Part shown: positions 24,237 through 34,968 of the stretch, piece by piece
How positions within the stretch are numbered: position 1 is the first letter of the stretch
How the letters are laid out: the number at the start of each line of letters is the position of its first letter
Origin: Capra hircus
Lineage: Eukaryota > Chordata > Mammalia > Artiodactyla > Bovidae
Length of the DNA: 64,000 nucleotides
Direction of reading: 5' to 3'
NCBI RefSeq assembly: GCF_001704415.2
Contig: NC_030816.1
Coordinates: 80,788,713 to 80,852,712, forward strand
The notes under the pieces: generated by a model
Databases searched by the model: none
What the model was told of the DNA's origin: nothing
Seen by the model: the letters and a program-made list of their open reading frames with translations, nothing else
Position numbers and translations under genes: made by a program

Positions 24237-24857
24237 TGAATACCTGATTTATCACTTTGGGTCCATTTTCCTCATGGGCTTTATTTAATTTGTTGGGCTA
24301 TTTGGGTAAATTGTAACGTTAAAAAAAAAAAAGCATACTGAACCACTGTCCTCCTTCTGTGGAGGAAATTGAGTTTCTTTAGTGTTTATCACTGATATAG
24401 CTGGGTGCTACTCTTGTATCCTTATAATGTTAGGATAAATATTAAAGTGCTAAGCCTAGTATGATGAAGAAATGACTTTAGAAAACGGAAATGTTGAAAA
24501 GCTTCAAGACAAAACAAAATAATAAATATTCCCACCCCAAACCATTCGGAGCAGTAAATTGATGTCTCTTTTAGAAATAGAATTTAGAGACAACTTTTAA
24601 TTTGTTATTAAATATGGTATTTTCTGTTTTATTGATGTGAAATTGAAAGATTGAGCAGAATCATAAGAGATGAGAGATTAATGAAGACTAGCGATTTTTG
24701 AGATAGCAAATTTTACTTGAGGTATCTAATTTTAACTGGTTGAGGGAGAGACATGGTTTATAAAACTTGTGATTTAAACAATAAATTTAGTCTTTTTGAA
24801 TGTATTAAATTATCAATTTACCAATTGAGATTTTCAATTTCATTTTAATCGATGTGT

Positions 24858-24883
24858 ATATACCATATATATATATTTTTTTT
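24858..24883. repeat. TA-rich simple repeat and T run
   Basis: ATATACCATATATATATA followed by an eight-to-nine base T run. Confidence 0.85.
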
Positions 24884-25400
24884 TCAAGAAGGATTTGAAG
24901 ATTTGGAAATTCATATTCAAATTGGTTTCAGAGTGACCACATTCTCAGGTGTAATAATTTTAGCTTTTTTCCTGAATGATAATTATTACCAAGATGAGAC
25001 CAAAAGAATACCTTTTGTGTCTGATAGTCACCTTTCTTTGGTACAATTCACTCATCTTCCATTGCCTCAGCATCTGGCTATAAAAAGTGAATAATAGTAT
25101 TTATTTGAAATTTGTGTCTCCATTTTTGGGTGAAAGAAACGTCTATTATTAGAAGGTAAACATTGAGGAACACAACTGTCCTATAAATATTAATGAAATT
25201 TTATACTCAAAGTAATTTTAAGCTGTTACTCTGTATGAATTTGATTTATCTGAAAATGGGGAATTAAAGAAGGAAAGTGATGTATATTAACTACTCTATC
25301 TAAGGGATTGGGGCATATCAAGATCTAATTTTATGTTATTTTTCTTCACACTAATTTAGACTTGCAGGCATGCAAGAGGAAGCCAGCCACCAAGAGTCAG

Positions 25401-25456
25401 ATAATATAAAGATATATATATATAAAGATATATATAAAGATATATATAAAGAGATA
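25401..25456. repeat. (GATATATATAAA)n short tandem repeat
   Basis: Three to four copies of a 12-14 bp unit, ending in AAAGAGATAG. The Ile/Tyr/Lys-rich frame at 25370-25630 derives from it. Confidence 0.88.
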
Positions 25457-25689
25457 GATTTATCTAGAGTGAAGTATAAAGTAGATTGCTTTATATCAAT
25501 TTTTATGCACCCACTGAGATTCTTCAAAAAAATTTTAAAAAAGGTACATTCTTATGGAGGAAAATTGGTTCTGAGAACCAGTAGTAAAATCATACTTAAC
25601 TTTAGACATCTGTTGAAAATGCATATTTAAATATCTTTTCCAATATTCATTGCAACAAAATAGTGCAGTCGACAGTTATAGATATTACT

Positions 25690-26220
25690 GATTTCCCTGG
25701 TGAATGTTCCGTACACACCAGGGACCAGTGGGAGTGGGACTGCAGGAGGGCAGCCAGTCAGGTTGTTGTCTGTTTTTTCCAGTCATCCAGCCGGTCTGGT
25801 TGGGTCTGGACTCTGCTTCTCCTGTCACTCCTACTTACCTTCTTCATTCCAGACAGTCCTAGCTCTGTAACACCCTGGATTACAGTGTCTGAAGAAGCTG
25901 AAAAGCTAGTGACTGAAATGCCGCCTCCTGGTCGTGGCTTGTAAGAGACAGGCATCCTGCATTCTGATGGGTGATAAGGGGAGGCTGGACAGAGCTCCCT
26001 GTTTCACCGGGAGTTTCAGTAAGCCTCCTTTCTTTCTCCCAGCTACATGCATTTATTATGTGATAGCAAGTCGCCATTCTGAGCCCCACTCCTGGCATGT
26101 GTTAAGAGACAGGGCTCTGGCAGGGACTTCCAGCTGGCATTCTGATGGCTGTTTATAGCTAGACCCTGCCTGACCCTGGATGTACTGCATCCAGCTGGTG
26201 CCAGAGGCCAAGGACATCTG
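25690..26220. other. Unclassified GC-moderate segment with internal duplication
   Basis: AAGAGACAGG near 25943 and 26104, and GCATTCTGATGG at 25959 and 26137, form two imperfect copies about 165-180 bp apart. Base composition differs from the AT-rich flanks. I do not recognise the family; an old LTR or unannotated repeat is possible. Open frames on both strands (25663-25944, 25880-26098) have no recognised domain. Confidence 0.4.
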
Positions 26221-26734
26221 GAAATGTCCTAACTTCAGGACTTAGAATATAACATGGAGCAAATATATTTGCTGTCCAACCAATTATTCATTGAAGCGTT
26301 TATTGTGCTTTAGTGACTCTGTGTTGAAGAGCTTGCTTTGAACCAAATCTTGTCAAAGACTGTGTGTGGTAACTTAGATGTTATGATGGCAAACTGGATT
26401 CTAGGTTTTGCCAGGAAAAGCAAATACTTTTTAAGCAGTACTGAAAATGGTAGTGTATATCCTCATAAACTGGGAGAGGAGATACTGAGTATGTTACATT
26501 TGGACATTTTACATATGTTGAAATAGTTTAGAAAATTGTGTCACTTTGGACTCTAGACCCAATCAAAGTTAGAATATTTTACTAAGCATCGCTTTCTTTC
26601 AACAATATTTAGGGATGATTCTGTTCAAAAATTCCCTAATAACATCTCACAAACAACCAGAATAAGTTTGAGCCTGTTTTATGTTTGTGCTCTTCATTCT
26701 GGATTTTAGTACTTAACGTCAGTAAGTTTTTAAA
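26221..26734. other. Intronic sequence, no recognised element
   Basis: AT-rich. The 62-codon frame at 26338-26526 has no recognisable homology. Confidence 0.4.
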
Positions 26735-27035
26735 AAATATGTATATATTTATTTATTTTTGGTTCTTGGTCTTCATTGCTGCACTGGGCTCTCTCTAGTT
26801 GCAGTGAGCAGAGGCTACTCTTTGTTGCAGTGCATGGGCGTCTCATTGTGATGGCTCCGCTTATTGTGGAGCACAGATTCTAGGCCCAATAACTTCAGTC
26901 ATTGCAGCATGCAGACTCAGAAGTTGTGGCACACGGGCTTACTTGCTCTGTGCTGTGTGGAATATTTTTGGACTAGGAATTGAACCCCTGTCCCCTGCAT
27001 TGGCAGGCAGATTCTTATCCATTGTATCTTCAAGG
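26735..27035 (-). mobile_element. CHR-2-type tRNA-derived SINE, antisense
   Basis: The sequence starts with a T/A-rich tail, followed by GCTGCACTGGGCTCTCTCTA, GAGGCTACTCTTTGTTGCAG, GCATGGGCGTCTCATTG and GTCCCCTGCATTGGCAGGCA. This is the reverse of the cetartiodactyl CHR family. The tRNA-like head lies at the right end. It adjoins the L1 remnant at 27036. Confidence 0.85.
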
Positions 27036-27775
27036 ATTGGTGATGTTGAGCACTTCATCTACATATTGGCCATTTGTGTGTCTTCTTTGGAAAAATGTTG
27101 ATTAGGTACTTTGCATTTTTAAAAGAATTGGATTATTTGCTTTTTTGCTTTTGAGTTGAATGAGACCTTTGCATCTTTTGTATAAACCCCTTATCAAATA
27201 CATGGTTTGCAAATATTTTCTCTCATTCTGTCTTTCTAGTTTGTTTTCTTTGCTCTGCAGAAGTCCTTTAGTTTGATGTGACCCACTTATTTTCGACTTT
27301 GTTGGCCTTGCTTTTGGTGTTTTATCCAAGAAATCATTGTCAAAACCAGTGTTAGGGAGCTTCCCCGCTTTGTTTTCTTCTGGTTTTCATGTGTTTGATG
27401 TAAGATACAGATCCAGTTTCATTTTTTACACATCGATATGCAGTTTTCCCAATACCATTGCTGAAGAAGCTATCTTCTCTCCATTGTGTGTTCATGACAT
27501 TATTGTCAAAAATTAATTGATTATGAACATGGTATTATTTCTGGGTTTTATATTCTGTTCCCCTGTTGTGTGCCTGTTTTTATGCCAATATTATGCTGTC
27601 TTATTTACTGTAGCTTTGTATTATAGTTTGAAATCAGGAAGTATGATGCTACCAGCTTTGTTCCTCTTGCTCAAGTTTGGTTTGGCTCTTTGGGGGTGTT
27701 TTGTTGTTGCATATAAGGTTTAGGGTAGTTTTTTTCTATTTCTGTGGAAAATGCTATTGAAATTTTCTTTCTCTC
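27036..27775 (-). mobile_element. L1 LINE ORF2 3' region, antisense, inactive
   Basis: On the minus strand the broken frame reads MDKTPKARPTKSKI and other short stretches of the L1 ORF2 C-terminal region. The plus strand shows typical antisense L1 phrases: TTGGCCATTTGTGTGTCTTC, CCAATACCATTGCTGAAG and CAGGAAGTATGATGCTACCA. Multiple stops and shifts are present. No 5' UTR or ORF1 sequence is attached. Confidence 0.9.
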
Positions 27776-27789
27776 TAACTCTGTCAGAA

Positions 27790-27895
27790 ACCAGGGAGCA
27801 TGACTTTTCTTGTTTTTGTTCATGTCACCTCATATAGTGCCTTATGAATAGGAGGTCTTTGGGGAAAATGTGTTGAATAAATGGGACCAGGGCAC
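27790..27895 (+). repeat. L2 3'-end remnant
   Basis: GCCTTATGAATAGGAGGTC followed by GTGTTGAATAAATGG is the degraded L2 3' end (cf. AGTAGGTGCTCAATAAAT and onward). Confidence 0.55.
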
Positions 27896-28784
27896 AGATT
27901 TTGGTATTCATGTAAAACTAACTTGTAGGTTAATGATTAGTCAATTCTGGGTTAGGCCACTGGCATAATAGGTCAACTCATGATACTGATATATAAGTTC
28001 AAGGTAAGTAGTTTCTTTTCTCTTAGAAAACATCCTTCTTGTGAAGAAATTACACTTTGAGGAGAAGGCAACTGATGTGGGTCTATTTTTATTGCTTTAA
28101 ACTTAAATTTAGACATGCATATTTTTGTGAACTTTGCTGTAAAGTTTAGACACTAGTTTTTAGAAAGGGAGAAACAGTATTTCCTAGATTAGGTGAAATT
28201 ATGAATTCTTGTCATTGAAGATCTAGAATCATATACTTGAAATCTACAAACCATGTAATTCGGTAGAGTCTGTTTCTTCATAATTAGTTTGTAGATTACG
28301 GCTATGATATATAATGCAAATTATTTAGTAGATGGAGTGGAGTCTTGGACAATGTTTCAATATCTTAAGCACTTTGAGAATTTTTCCTAATGTACATGTG
28401 TTTGCCTGATTGTATCCTGAAGGATAAGCCTGGTCATCCATCCTGTTGTCTTTTTATAGCCCCTCTCTTGATAGTCTCAGGCCCCACTTAGCTTCATCTA
28501 TCTTCTTCTTGAGGCCATGACTCCTATCCCTAACCTGCTCACAGCTCCAGGCTTGCCTTTTCAGCTGCCTGCTAATGAGTTTATCAAGCTGCCTCAGAAA
28601 TTGCTATTCCTCCATTGGTTTATCTATTTCTCTTAACAAAACCATGGTATCCTCAGTCCCCGGGGCAATTCCAGAGACATATTTGATTTTGCCCTGATTT
28701 CCTGTATTGGTTAACTATGTGTTAAAAGAGGGGCCTTGGCCCTAGGTATTCTAGATTCCTAGTCTGGCTTGTTCATTTTTTTAG
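27896..28784. other. Intronic sequence, no recognised element
   Basis: No recognised repeat or coding exon. Confidence 0.4.
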
Positions 28785-28930
28785 GTGTGTGGTGTGGAAA
28801 TCACTCATCTGGGTAGCCTTGGTCTCCTCATCTATAAAGTGAGGATGATGCTCTCTAGCTCATCAGGTTATTGAGAGAGTGAAGCAACATGGCCGAAGGT
28901 CTAGCATATAGGTCCAGCATATAGTATATA
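28785..28930 (+). repeat. MIR SINE remnant
   Basis: CTTGGTCTCCTCATCTATAA, GTGAGGATGATGCTC, CATCAGGTTATTGAGAGAGT and CTAGCATATAGGTCCAGCAT follow MIR order. The 3' end shows a small duplication of AGCATATAG. Confidence 0.8.
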
Positions 28931-28935
28931 GTAGT

Positions 28936-29928
28936 CTCTTGAGAAACCTATGTGCAGGTCAGGAAGCAACAGTTAGAACTGGACATGGAACAACAGACTG
29001 GTTCCAAATAGCAAAAGGAGTACGTCAAGGCTATATATTGTTACCCTGCTTATTTAACTTCTATGCAGAGTACATCATGAGAAACGCTGGGCTGGAAGAA
29101 GCACAAGCTGGAATCAGGGTTGCTGGGAGAAATATCAATCACCTCAGATATGCAGATGACACCACCCTTATGGCAGAAAGTGAAGAGGAACTAAAAAAGC
29201 CTCTTGATGAAAGTGAAAGAGGAGAGTGAAAAAGTTGGCTTAAAGCTCAGCATTCAGAAAATGAAGATCATGGCATCTGATCCCATCACTTCATGGGAAA
29301 TAGATGGGGAAACAGTGGAAACTGTCAGACTTTATTTTTTAGGGCTCCAAAATCACTGCAGATGGTGATTGCAGCCTTGAAATTAAAAGACACTTATTCC
29401 CTGGAAGGAAAGTTATGACCAACCTAGATAGTGTATTGAAAAGCAGAGACATTATTTTGCCAACAAAGGTCCATCTAGTCAAGGCTATGGTTTTCCAGTG
29501 GTCATGTATGGATGTGAAAGTTGGACTGTGAAAAAAGCTGAGCGCCAAAGAATGATGCTTTTGAACTGTGATGTTGGAGAAGACTCTTGAGAGTCCCTTG
29601 GACTGCAAGGAGATCCAACCGTCCATCCTAAAGGAGATCAGTCCTGGGTGTTCTTTGGAAGGACTGATGCTAAAGCTGAAACTCCAGGACTTTGGCCACC
29701 TCATGCGAAGAGTTGAGTCATTGGAAAAGACTGATGCTGGGAGGGATTGGGGGCAGGAGAAGGGGACAACAGAGGATGAGATGGCTGGATGGCATCACCA
29801 ATTCAACGGACATGAGTTTGGGTGAACTCCAGAAGTTGGTGATGGACAGGGAGGCCTGGCGTGCTGCGATTCGTGGGCTCGCAAAGAGTCGGACACGACT
29901 GAGAGCAACTGAACTGAACTGAACTGAG
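28936..29928 (+). mobile_element. BovB LINE, 5'-truncated copy with intact YADD
   Basis: It begins at CTCTTGAGAAACC inside the reverse transcriptase and runs to ACTGAACTGAACTGA. The frame 28939-29229 covers the palm segment with the catalytic YADD box (codons at 29149-29160). It ends at a frame break just after an A6 run (29193-29198). The C-terminal part continues in other frames (29568-29825, 29692-29922). No target-site duplication could be identified; the left edge lies against a MIR. Confidence 0.93.
28939..29229 (+). pseudogene. BovB reverse transcriptase fragment
   Basis: The 96-codon frame covers the finger/palm segment GHGTTDWFQIAKGVRQGY, LLPCLFNFYAEYIM and RYADDTTLMAESEEE. The YADD catalytic aspartates are intact. 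The frame ends early because of a one-base gain at the A6 run. It lacks the endonuclease, motif A and the C-terminal domain. In its prime it would have acted on BovB RNA in target-primed reverse transcription. Non-functional. Confidence 0.88.
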
Positions 29929-30166
29929 ACCTTCAGATTGGAATTCCGTCTAACACTCCTGTGACTTGTTATTTTTTGAGAATTATTCTGTGGACATGGA
30001 CTCTATACTATCCCATCCCCTTATCACCTTCCGTCTTTGTCTTTCATTATTTTTCCCACAGAGACTCTGCCTTCTTGAAAATGCCTCGCGTTCTTTATTT
30101 TGCCACTCTTTTTTTATATGGAAGTTTTGTTATCTTTCCTCTTTATCTCTGTCTGCTGAGATGTGG

Positions 30167-30424
30167 CTTCTGCTAAGTGGCTTCAGTCGTGTCTGACTCT
30201 GTGCGACCCCATAGACGGCAGCCTACCAGGCTTTTCCATCCCTGGGATTCTCCAGGCAAGAACACTGGAGTGAGTTGCCATTTCCTTCTCCAGTGCATGA
30301 AAGTGAAAGTTGCTCAGTCGTGTCCACCTCTTAGCGACCTCATGGACTGCAGCCTACCAGGCTCCTCCATCCATGGGATTTCCCAGGCAAGAATACTGGA
30401 GTTGGGTTGCCATTGCCTTCTCCA
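30167..30424 (-). mobile_element. BOV-A2 SINE, antisense, 12-bp TSD
   Basis: Two BovB-derived monomers in tandem, antisense: GGCTTCAGTCGTGTCTGAC and AAAGTTGCTCAGTCGTGTCC, each followed by CCAGGCAAGAA. A perfect duplication GCTGAGATGTGG flanks it at 30155-30166 and 30425-30436. Confidence 0.95.
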
Positions 30425-30436
30425 GCTGAGATGTGG

Positions 30437-32059
30437 ACCATTCCTGTAAGTCAGTTCCTTTCTCCTTTGTGAAGCATGTCTTCGTTTCCAGAATGTGTCA
30501 TAAGTGTACTGGTCCTTTCTCCTTGGGATCTTTAAGAGCAGAAAGGAGCCATATCTTGACTTAATCGCTGTGGCATAAAGTAGAATAGCCTGCAAGTAGT
30601 TACCAATCAATTGAATAGTTGACATATGATATCTTATCTTACTAATAGCTGCTAAAATTTACCAAGTACTTTAAAAGACCGTCTTTAAATTACCTCTTTG
30701 AATATATGGATCTAGTGGTATCTGGATTAATATTTGAGACTGATAAGTGTTTATTCATTGTTCTCTCTTTCCTTCTTTACATTGACTTAAGTACCATTTC
30801 ACTTCAGTATGTTATGTAGCAGAAAATCCATTATGTAGAAGGAAAAAATTCTTTAGTTTTTTTAGGAAATGATTGTACTGCATGATCAGATTTCAGAACT
30901 TTAGAAATTATTAATTAAGTGCTATAAACTTTCTTCATATATGTGGCCATCTTTCAGTCCTATTGGTGACTTTATTCCCTAGGAAAGTATAGAACCATTT
31001 GCTATTTATTCAAAATTAATAACGTTTATAATTCTCAGTGATAAAAGCTGAGTCAAGTAATAGAGATACATGATCATTCAGAACTATATTCTGGATTAAT
31101 GTTTTTGTTCTTTCTATTTCATACTCTGCATTTTAGTGTGAGAATAATGAAAACCCTAAAATTACTATAGTTTTTCTGCTGCCAAATTCTTCTCACAAAG
31201 TAGAGATGCCAGACTTTGTCCAAATTTAAATAGCTTTTGCCAGTAAGCTATTGTTTAGAATGAGTTCCTTAGGGAAAAAAGTCACAAAGAAAGCTGTACT
31301 TATTGAGAATGTTTTCTTTGTTTTCTTTTTCTTAATAGAAGGATGGCTTACTGCCACATTTTGTTGTTGTTTAATGTTATAGAGGTTTTACTGCAGCTCT
31401 GTTGGTGATTACAAGCGTGCTACATTTTGGCTAACAAATATAGTAAATGTGATGAAAATCCCCTATGTTGTACGTTTCTCTGAATAACATGTTTATATAA
31501 CATGCAAAATACTTCTGTTGAACGAATTGCTTTCCTGAAAGGAGGTTGCAAATTCCTTTCTAGATTTTCAGTGTTTCTAAAGTGTATTACTGAATATTCC
31601 AAATTTTATGGATATTTAAAAATCATCCTTAAAGTTTTTTGTTTGCACACACTATCCTTTTTGAGGTCAGGGCTCTGCAGAGATTGAGAATTGTATCTCT
31701 GGATAATGTTATTTTCTTATTATATCTACAAGCCTCTAAATGGAGTTATTTAAAGGTTTTTATATATATTTTTTGAAGTCAATAGCACTGATGTGACCAT
31801 GTAGACAGATTACTTGCACAAACTAATGTGTTTCTGTTTATGAAGTGGCATAACAGTGGTGGTCTGACCCTGCTAGCCTCAGCCTTTCTGTGGACCTCAC
31901 ACTGAGTTCTGGCTTCCCTTGTGGTGTCTGGCCTGCCTCGTGTCCTCCAGACCCTGCCGCATTTAGGTGTCTCCTGTAGCTTCTGCTGTTCCATGTTGGT
32001 CCAATGACTCTACCCTGGACTGTGGCCTGCTCAGTTTGAGACACTGGTTTCTGATTGCT
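30437..32059. other. Intronic sequence, no recognised element
   Basis: AT-rich from 30600 to 31800. No repeat consensus or coding exon could be supported. Confidence 0.45.
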
Positions 32060-32370
32060 AGCCGGCCATTTCCACCTGGATGTATTTCTCAAAACTCAGT
32101 TCTGAGTGTCCCATTGAGTTGTCTTTTCCCCATTCCATCTTTGTGCCGTTAAATCGCGGTGCAGCTCACTCATGTAAGTCATCCATCTGGGAGTCATGCT
32201 TGGTATTCCTCCCTTACAACCCACATCCAGCTGATCACTAATTCCTGCAAATTACTTAGACCTTCTCTCTCTTCTTTCTTTTCGTGAGTTGAGTTCTTTG
32301 CCGTCAACTGCTATTGCCTCTCAGCCAGTGTCCAATTGTCTTTCTCCTGCTTTCAAGTCATCCTCACTTT
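32060..32370 (+). repeat. L2 LINE remnant, sense
   Basis: CCACCTGGATGTATTTCTCA, GGGAGTCATGCTTGGTATTC, CACATCCAGCTGATCAC and AATTCCTGCAAATTA follow the L2 ORF2 3' order. The frame is broken. Confidence 0.55.
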
Positions 32371-32487
32371 GAGGTCCATGGACCCCTGAATGTTCACAGA
32401 TGGGCTTCAGAAGCCTGTAGATTCTTTGGAATAAAATAATAAGACTTTTATGTATGTGTGTAGGTGTATTTTTCTGGTCATTATAGC

Positions 32488-32581
32488 AAACTCCAGGAGA
32501 TAGTGGATAGAGAATTCTGAAGTACTGCAGTTCATGGGGTCACAAAGAGTCGGTCACTACTTAGTGACTGAATAACAACAA
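32488..32581 (+). mobile_element. BovB 3' tail fragment
   Basis: AACTCCAGGAGATAGTGG, then CATGGGGTCACAAAGAGTCG and GTGACTGAATAAC correspond to the last 95 bases of BovB. It is diverged. No clear TSD. Confidence 0.8.
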
Positions 32582-32771
32582 TATTCTTGATGTATCTATG
32601 AACCCAGAATGGTTAAGAACCAATTTTTGTGTACTTATCACGTAATCTTCACAAGCCTTCACAGTAATCTTGCTATAATAAAATGTCAATCTGATCTATT
32701 GCTCTCCTACTTACAGTTCTTTAGTGAAGTCCTGTCTTATATAAAATATAAACTTGGTAGACTGACGGCAT

Positions 32772-33044
32772 AGGAGAAGGAAATGGCAACCTACTCCAGT
32801 ACTCTTGCCTGGAAACTTCCGTGGACGGAGGAGCCTGGTAGGCTACAGTCCATGGGGTCGTGAACAGTCGGACATGACTGAGCGACTTCCCTTTCACTTT
32901 TCACTTTCATGCATTGGAGCAGGAAATGGCAACCCATTCCAGTGTTCTTGCCTGGAGAATTCCAGGGATGGGGGAGCCTGGTGGGCTGCCATCTATGGGG
33001 TCACACAGAATTGGACACGACTGAAGTGACTTAGCAGCAGCAGT
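32772..33044 (+). mobile_element. BOV-A2 SINE, sense, near-full-length
   Basis: Two monomers: GGAGAAGGAAATGGCAACCT to GAGCGACTTC, a CTTTCACTTTTCACTTTC linker, then GGAAATGGCAACCCATTCCA to GAAGTGACTTAGCAGCAGC. Imperfect target duplication: CTGACGGCAT before and CTGTTGGCAT after (8 of 10 positions). Confidence 0.93.
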
Positions 33045-33908
33045 CTGTTGGCATGGTCCTGATGAACTTTCCTGCCTTATCTTCTCCCAGTGTCCTCTCT
33101 CCTGTGTCTCACATCAGTCCACTGAAGTTTGTAGTTTGAGTATGTACCATGCTTTTTTCCCATGATTATTCCTGTTTGAAGTTACCCATTCTGTGTCCCC
33201 CTTCCCTGTTTGCTTTAGTTGTCACTTTCTCTGCAAGTGAAGTCTTCCTTGCTCACTGGCCCCCAACAACATTTAGGCGATGTATATTTTAATTAAACTT
33301 CTTTCCCTATGTTAAAATTATTGATTTATATTGAACGCATCTACTTCTTAACCTGTGATCTTCACATATATTAGAACTGCCTGCTTCTGAAGTCTCATTA
33401 CATGTGGAGCTTCTCACATCACTGCATTTATTCTTGAGTTTTGACTAGTTGCATGACGTGGTTCTTTTCCTGCTTTTGACTTGATCAAGAGACTACCCAT
33501 CATCATGTGTATCATGACAGCTGTATATCACGTTAACATCTTCTCTTTTTGTTGTGCTGTGCTACACATTTTGAAGTTCTCCTTTAGTTTTGCTACTTAT
33601 CTTTTTCTCCCGTTTTAGAAATTGCTTCTGTCAGCCAGAATTCTTGGTTGTAAGCAAGAAACTTAGTTTGGCCTATTCCAACCAGAAAAGGAAATGTTGG
33701 CAGGCTAGTGGGAAGCCGCAGAATAGCCAGGAAAGTTGAAAAACTGGGCTCACAAGAAGGGACGGCACATGGGTCCCTACCACACTATGAGGATGATGAC
33801 AGGCTTGGGTCATGAGGACAGACGGCATTCACAGTCACTCAGTAAGTGGCACCACAGCTTGTCCTCCATCATCACCCCTGTTGGTCGCTTGGTAACAGGC
33901 ACATGTGA

Positions 33909-34125
33909 TGTGCATGCACACTCAGTTGCTCAGTTGTGTCCGACTCTTTGCAGCCCCATGGGCTGTAGCCCACCAGGCTCCTCTCCCCGTGGAATTTCCC
34001 AGGCAAGAATACTGGAGTGGGTTGCCATTTCCTCCTTTAGGAGATCTTCCCAACCCAGGGTTTGAACCCACATCTCCTGCAGCCCCTGCATTGGCAGGCA
34101 GATTCTTTACCACTACCTGGGAACA
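33909..34125 (-). mobile_element. Bov-tA SINE, antisense
   Basis: Antisense body (CAGTTGCTCAGTTGTGTCCG, AGGCAAGAATACTGGAGTGG) followed by the tRNA-Glu-like head (ATCTTCCCAACCCAGGG, TTGAACCCACATCTCCTGC, GCAGATTCTTTACCACTACC). The B box is close to intact (GGTTTGAACCC). Confidence 0.93.
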
Positions 34126-34164
34126 GTACAGCCCCCATCCCCTACTTCGGATGACAGTCACAGA

Positions 34165-34968
34165 TCCAAATTACAGATCCAGAAGTTTCAGCAGCCCTTT
34201 CCTTGGGTTCCATTAATTTGCTAGAGTGGCTCACATAAATCAGAGAAGCATTTCAGTTACTAGATTACTGGTTTGTTATAAAAGATGTAATTCAGCAACA
34301 GCCAGATGGAAGACGTGAGTAGGTGAGTGGGAAGGGGCGGGGCACCCGCTGTCTTGCGTGCTCCATTCTCCCTGCACCTCTGTGTGTTCAACCACCTGGG
34401 AGCTCTCTGAATCTGTCCTTTCAAGTTTTATGGAGGCTTCATTACATAAGCATGATTGATTAAATCATTGGTCCTTGGCGACTGATGCAACTTCCAGCCA
34501 CTGTCCCCCTCCTTAGGAATCAAGGGGTAGGACTGAAAGGTTCAACCCTATAATCGCTTGGTTGGTTCTCTTGGCAGCCATTCCCCAGCCTTAGGTGATT
34601 TTTCAAAACCCTAACAAAAGACACCTCCTAGGCTCCCAATTAGCTTCCCAGGTGGTGCAGTGGTAAAGAATCCATCTGCCAGTGCAGAAAACATAGGTTC
34701 CATCCCTGGGTCGGGAAGATGCCCTGGAGGAGGAAATGGCAACCCACTCTGGTATTCTTGCTTGGAAAATTCCATGGACAGAATAACCTGCTGGGCTATA
34801 GCTGATAGGGTTGCAAAAGAACTGGACATGACTTAACGACTGAGTACCCATGCAGGCTCTCAATACTTAAGAGATTTCAAGGGTTTTTGGAGCTCAGTGC
34901 CAGAAATGGGGACAAAGACCAAACATGTATTTCTTACTTGAAATCACGACATCCTATCACAGCCAGTA
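34165..34968 (-). mobile_element. Old ERV LTR, antisense, split by a Bov-tA
   Basis: The flanks of the SINE join into one LTR-like sequence: TTTGCTAGAGTGGCTCACAT, TTTGTTATAAAAGATG, TTTTATGGAGGCTTCATTAC, ATGATTGATTAAATCATTGG and TTGGTTGGTTCTCTTGGCAG before. GGGTTTTTGGAGCTCAGTGC and GGGGACAAAGACCAAACATG follow. I recall this as an ancient mammalian ERV (ERVL-class) LTR in reverse. The class is not certain. Confidence 0.6.
34641..34853 (+). mobile_element. Bov-tA SINE inserted in the old LTR
   Basis: Complete: head CTTCCCAGGTGGTGCAGTGG with B box GGTTCCATCCC, body GGCAACCCACTCTGG to CATGACTTAACGACTGAGTA. The target duplication is AGGCTCCCAAT at 34630-34640 and AGGCTCTCAAT at 34854-34864 (10 of 11). 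Confidence 0.94.

Noticed and set aside
23740..24255. 171-codon open frame on the minus strand (and several overlapping ones at 23014-23791)
   Set aside because: They lie in the CpG-rich block where stops are rare; frames overlap on both strands and none has a recognisable domain.
28936..29928. Target-site duplication for this BovB copy
   Set aside because: I compared the flanks (TATAGTAGT and GAGACCTTC) and found no convincing match.
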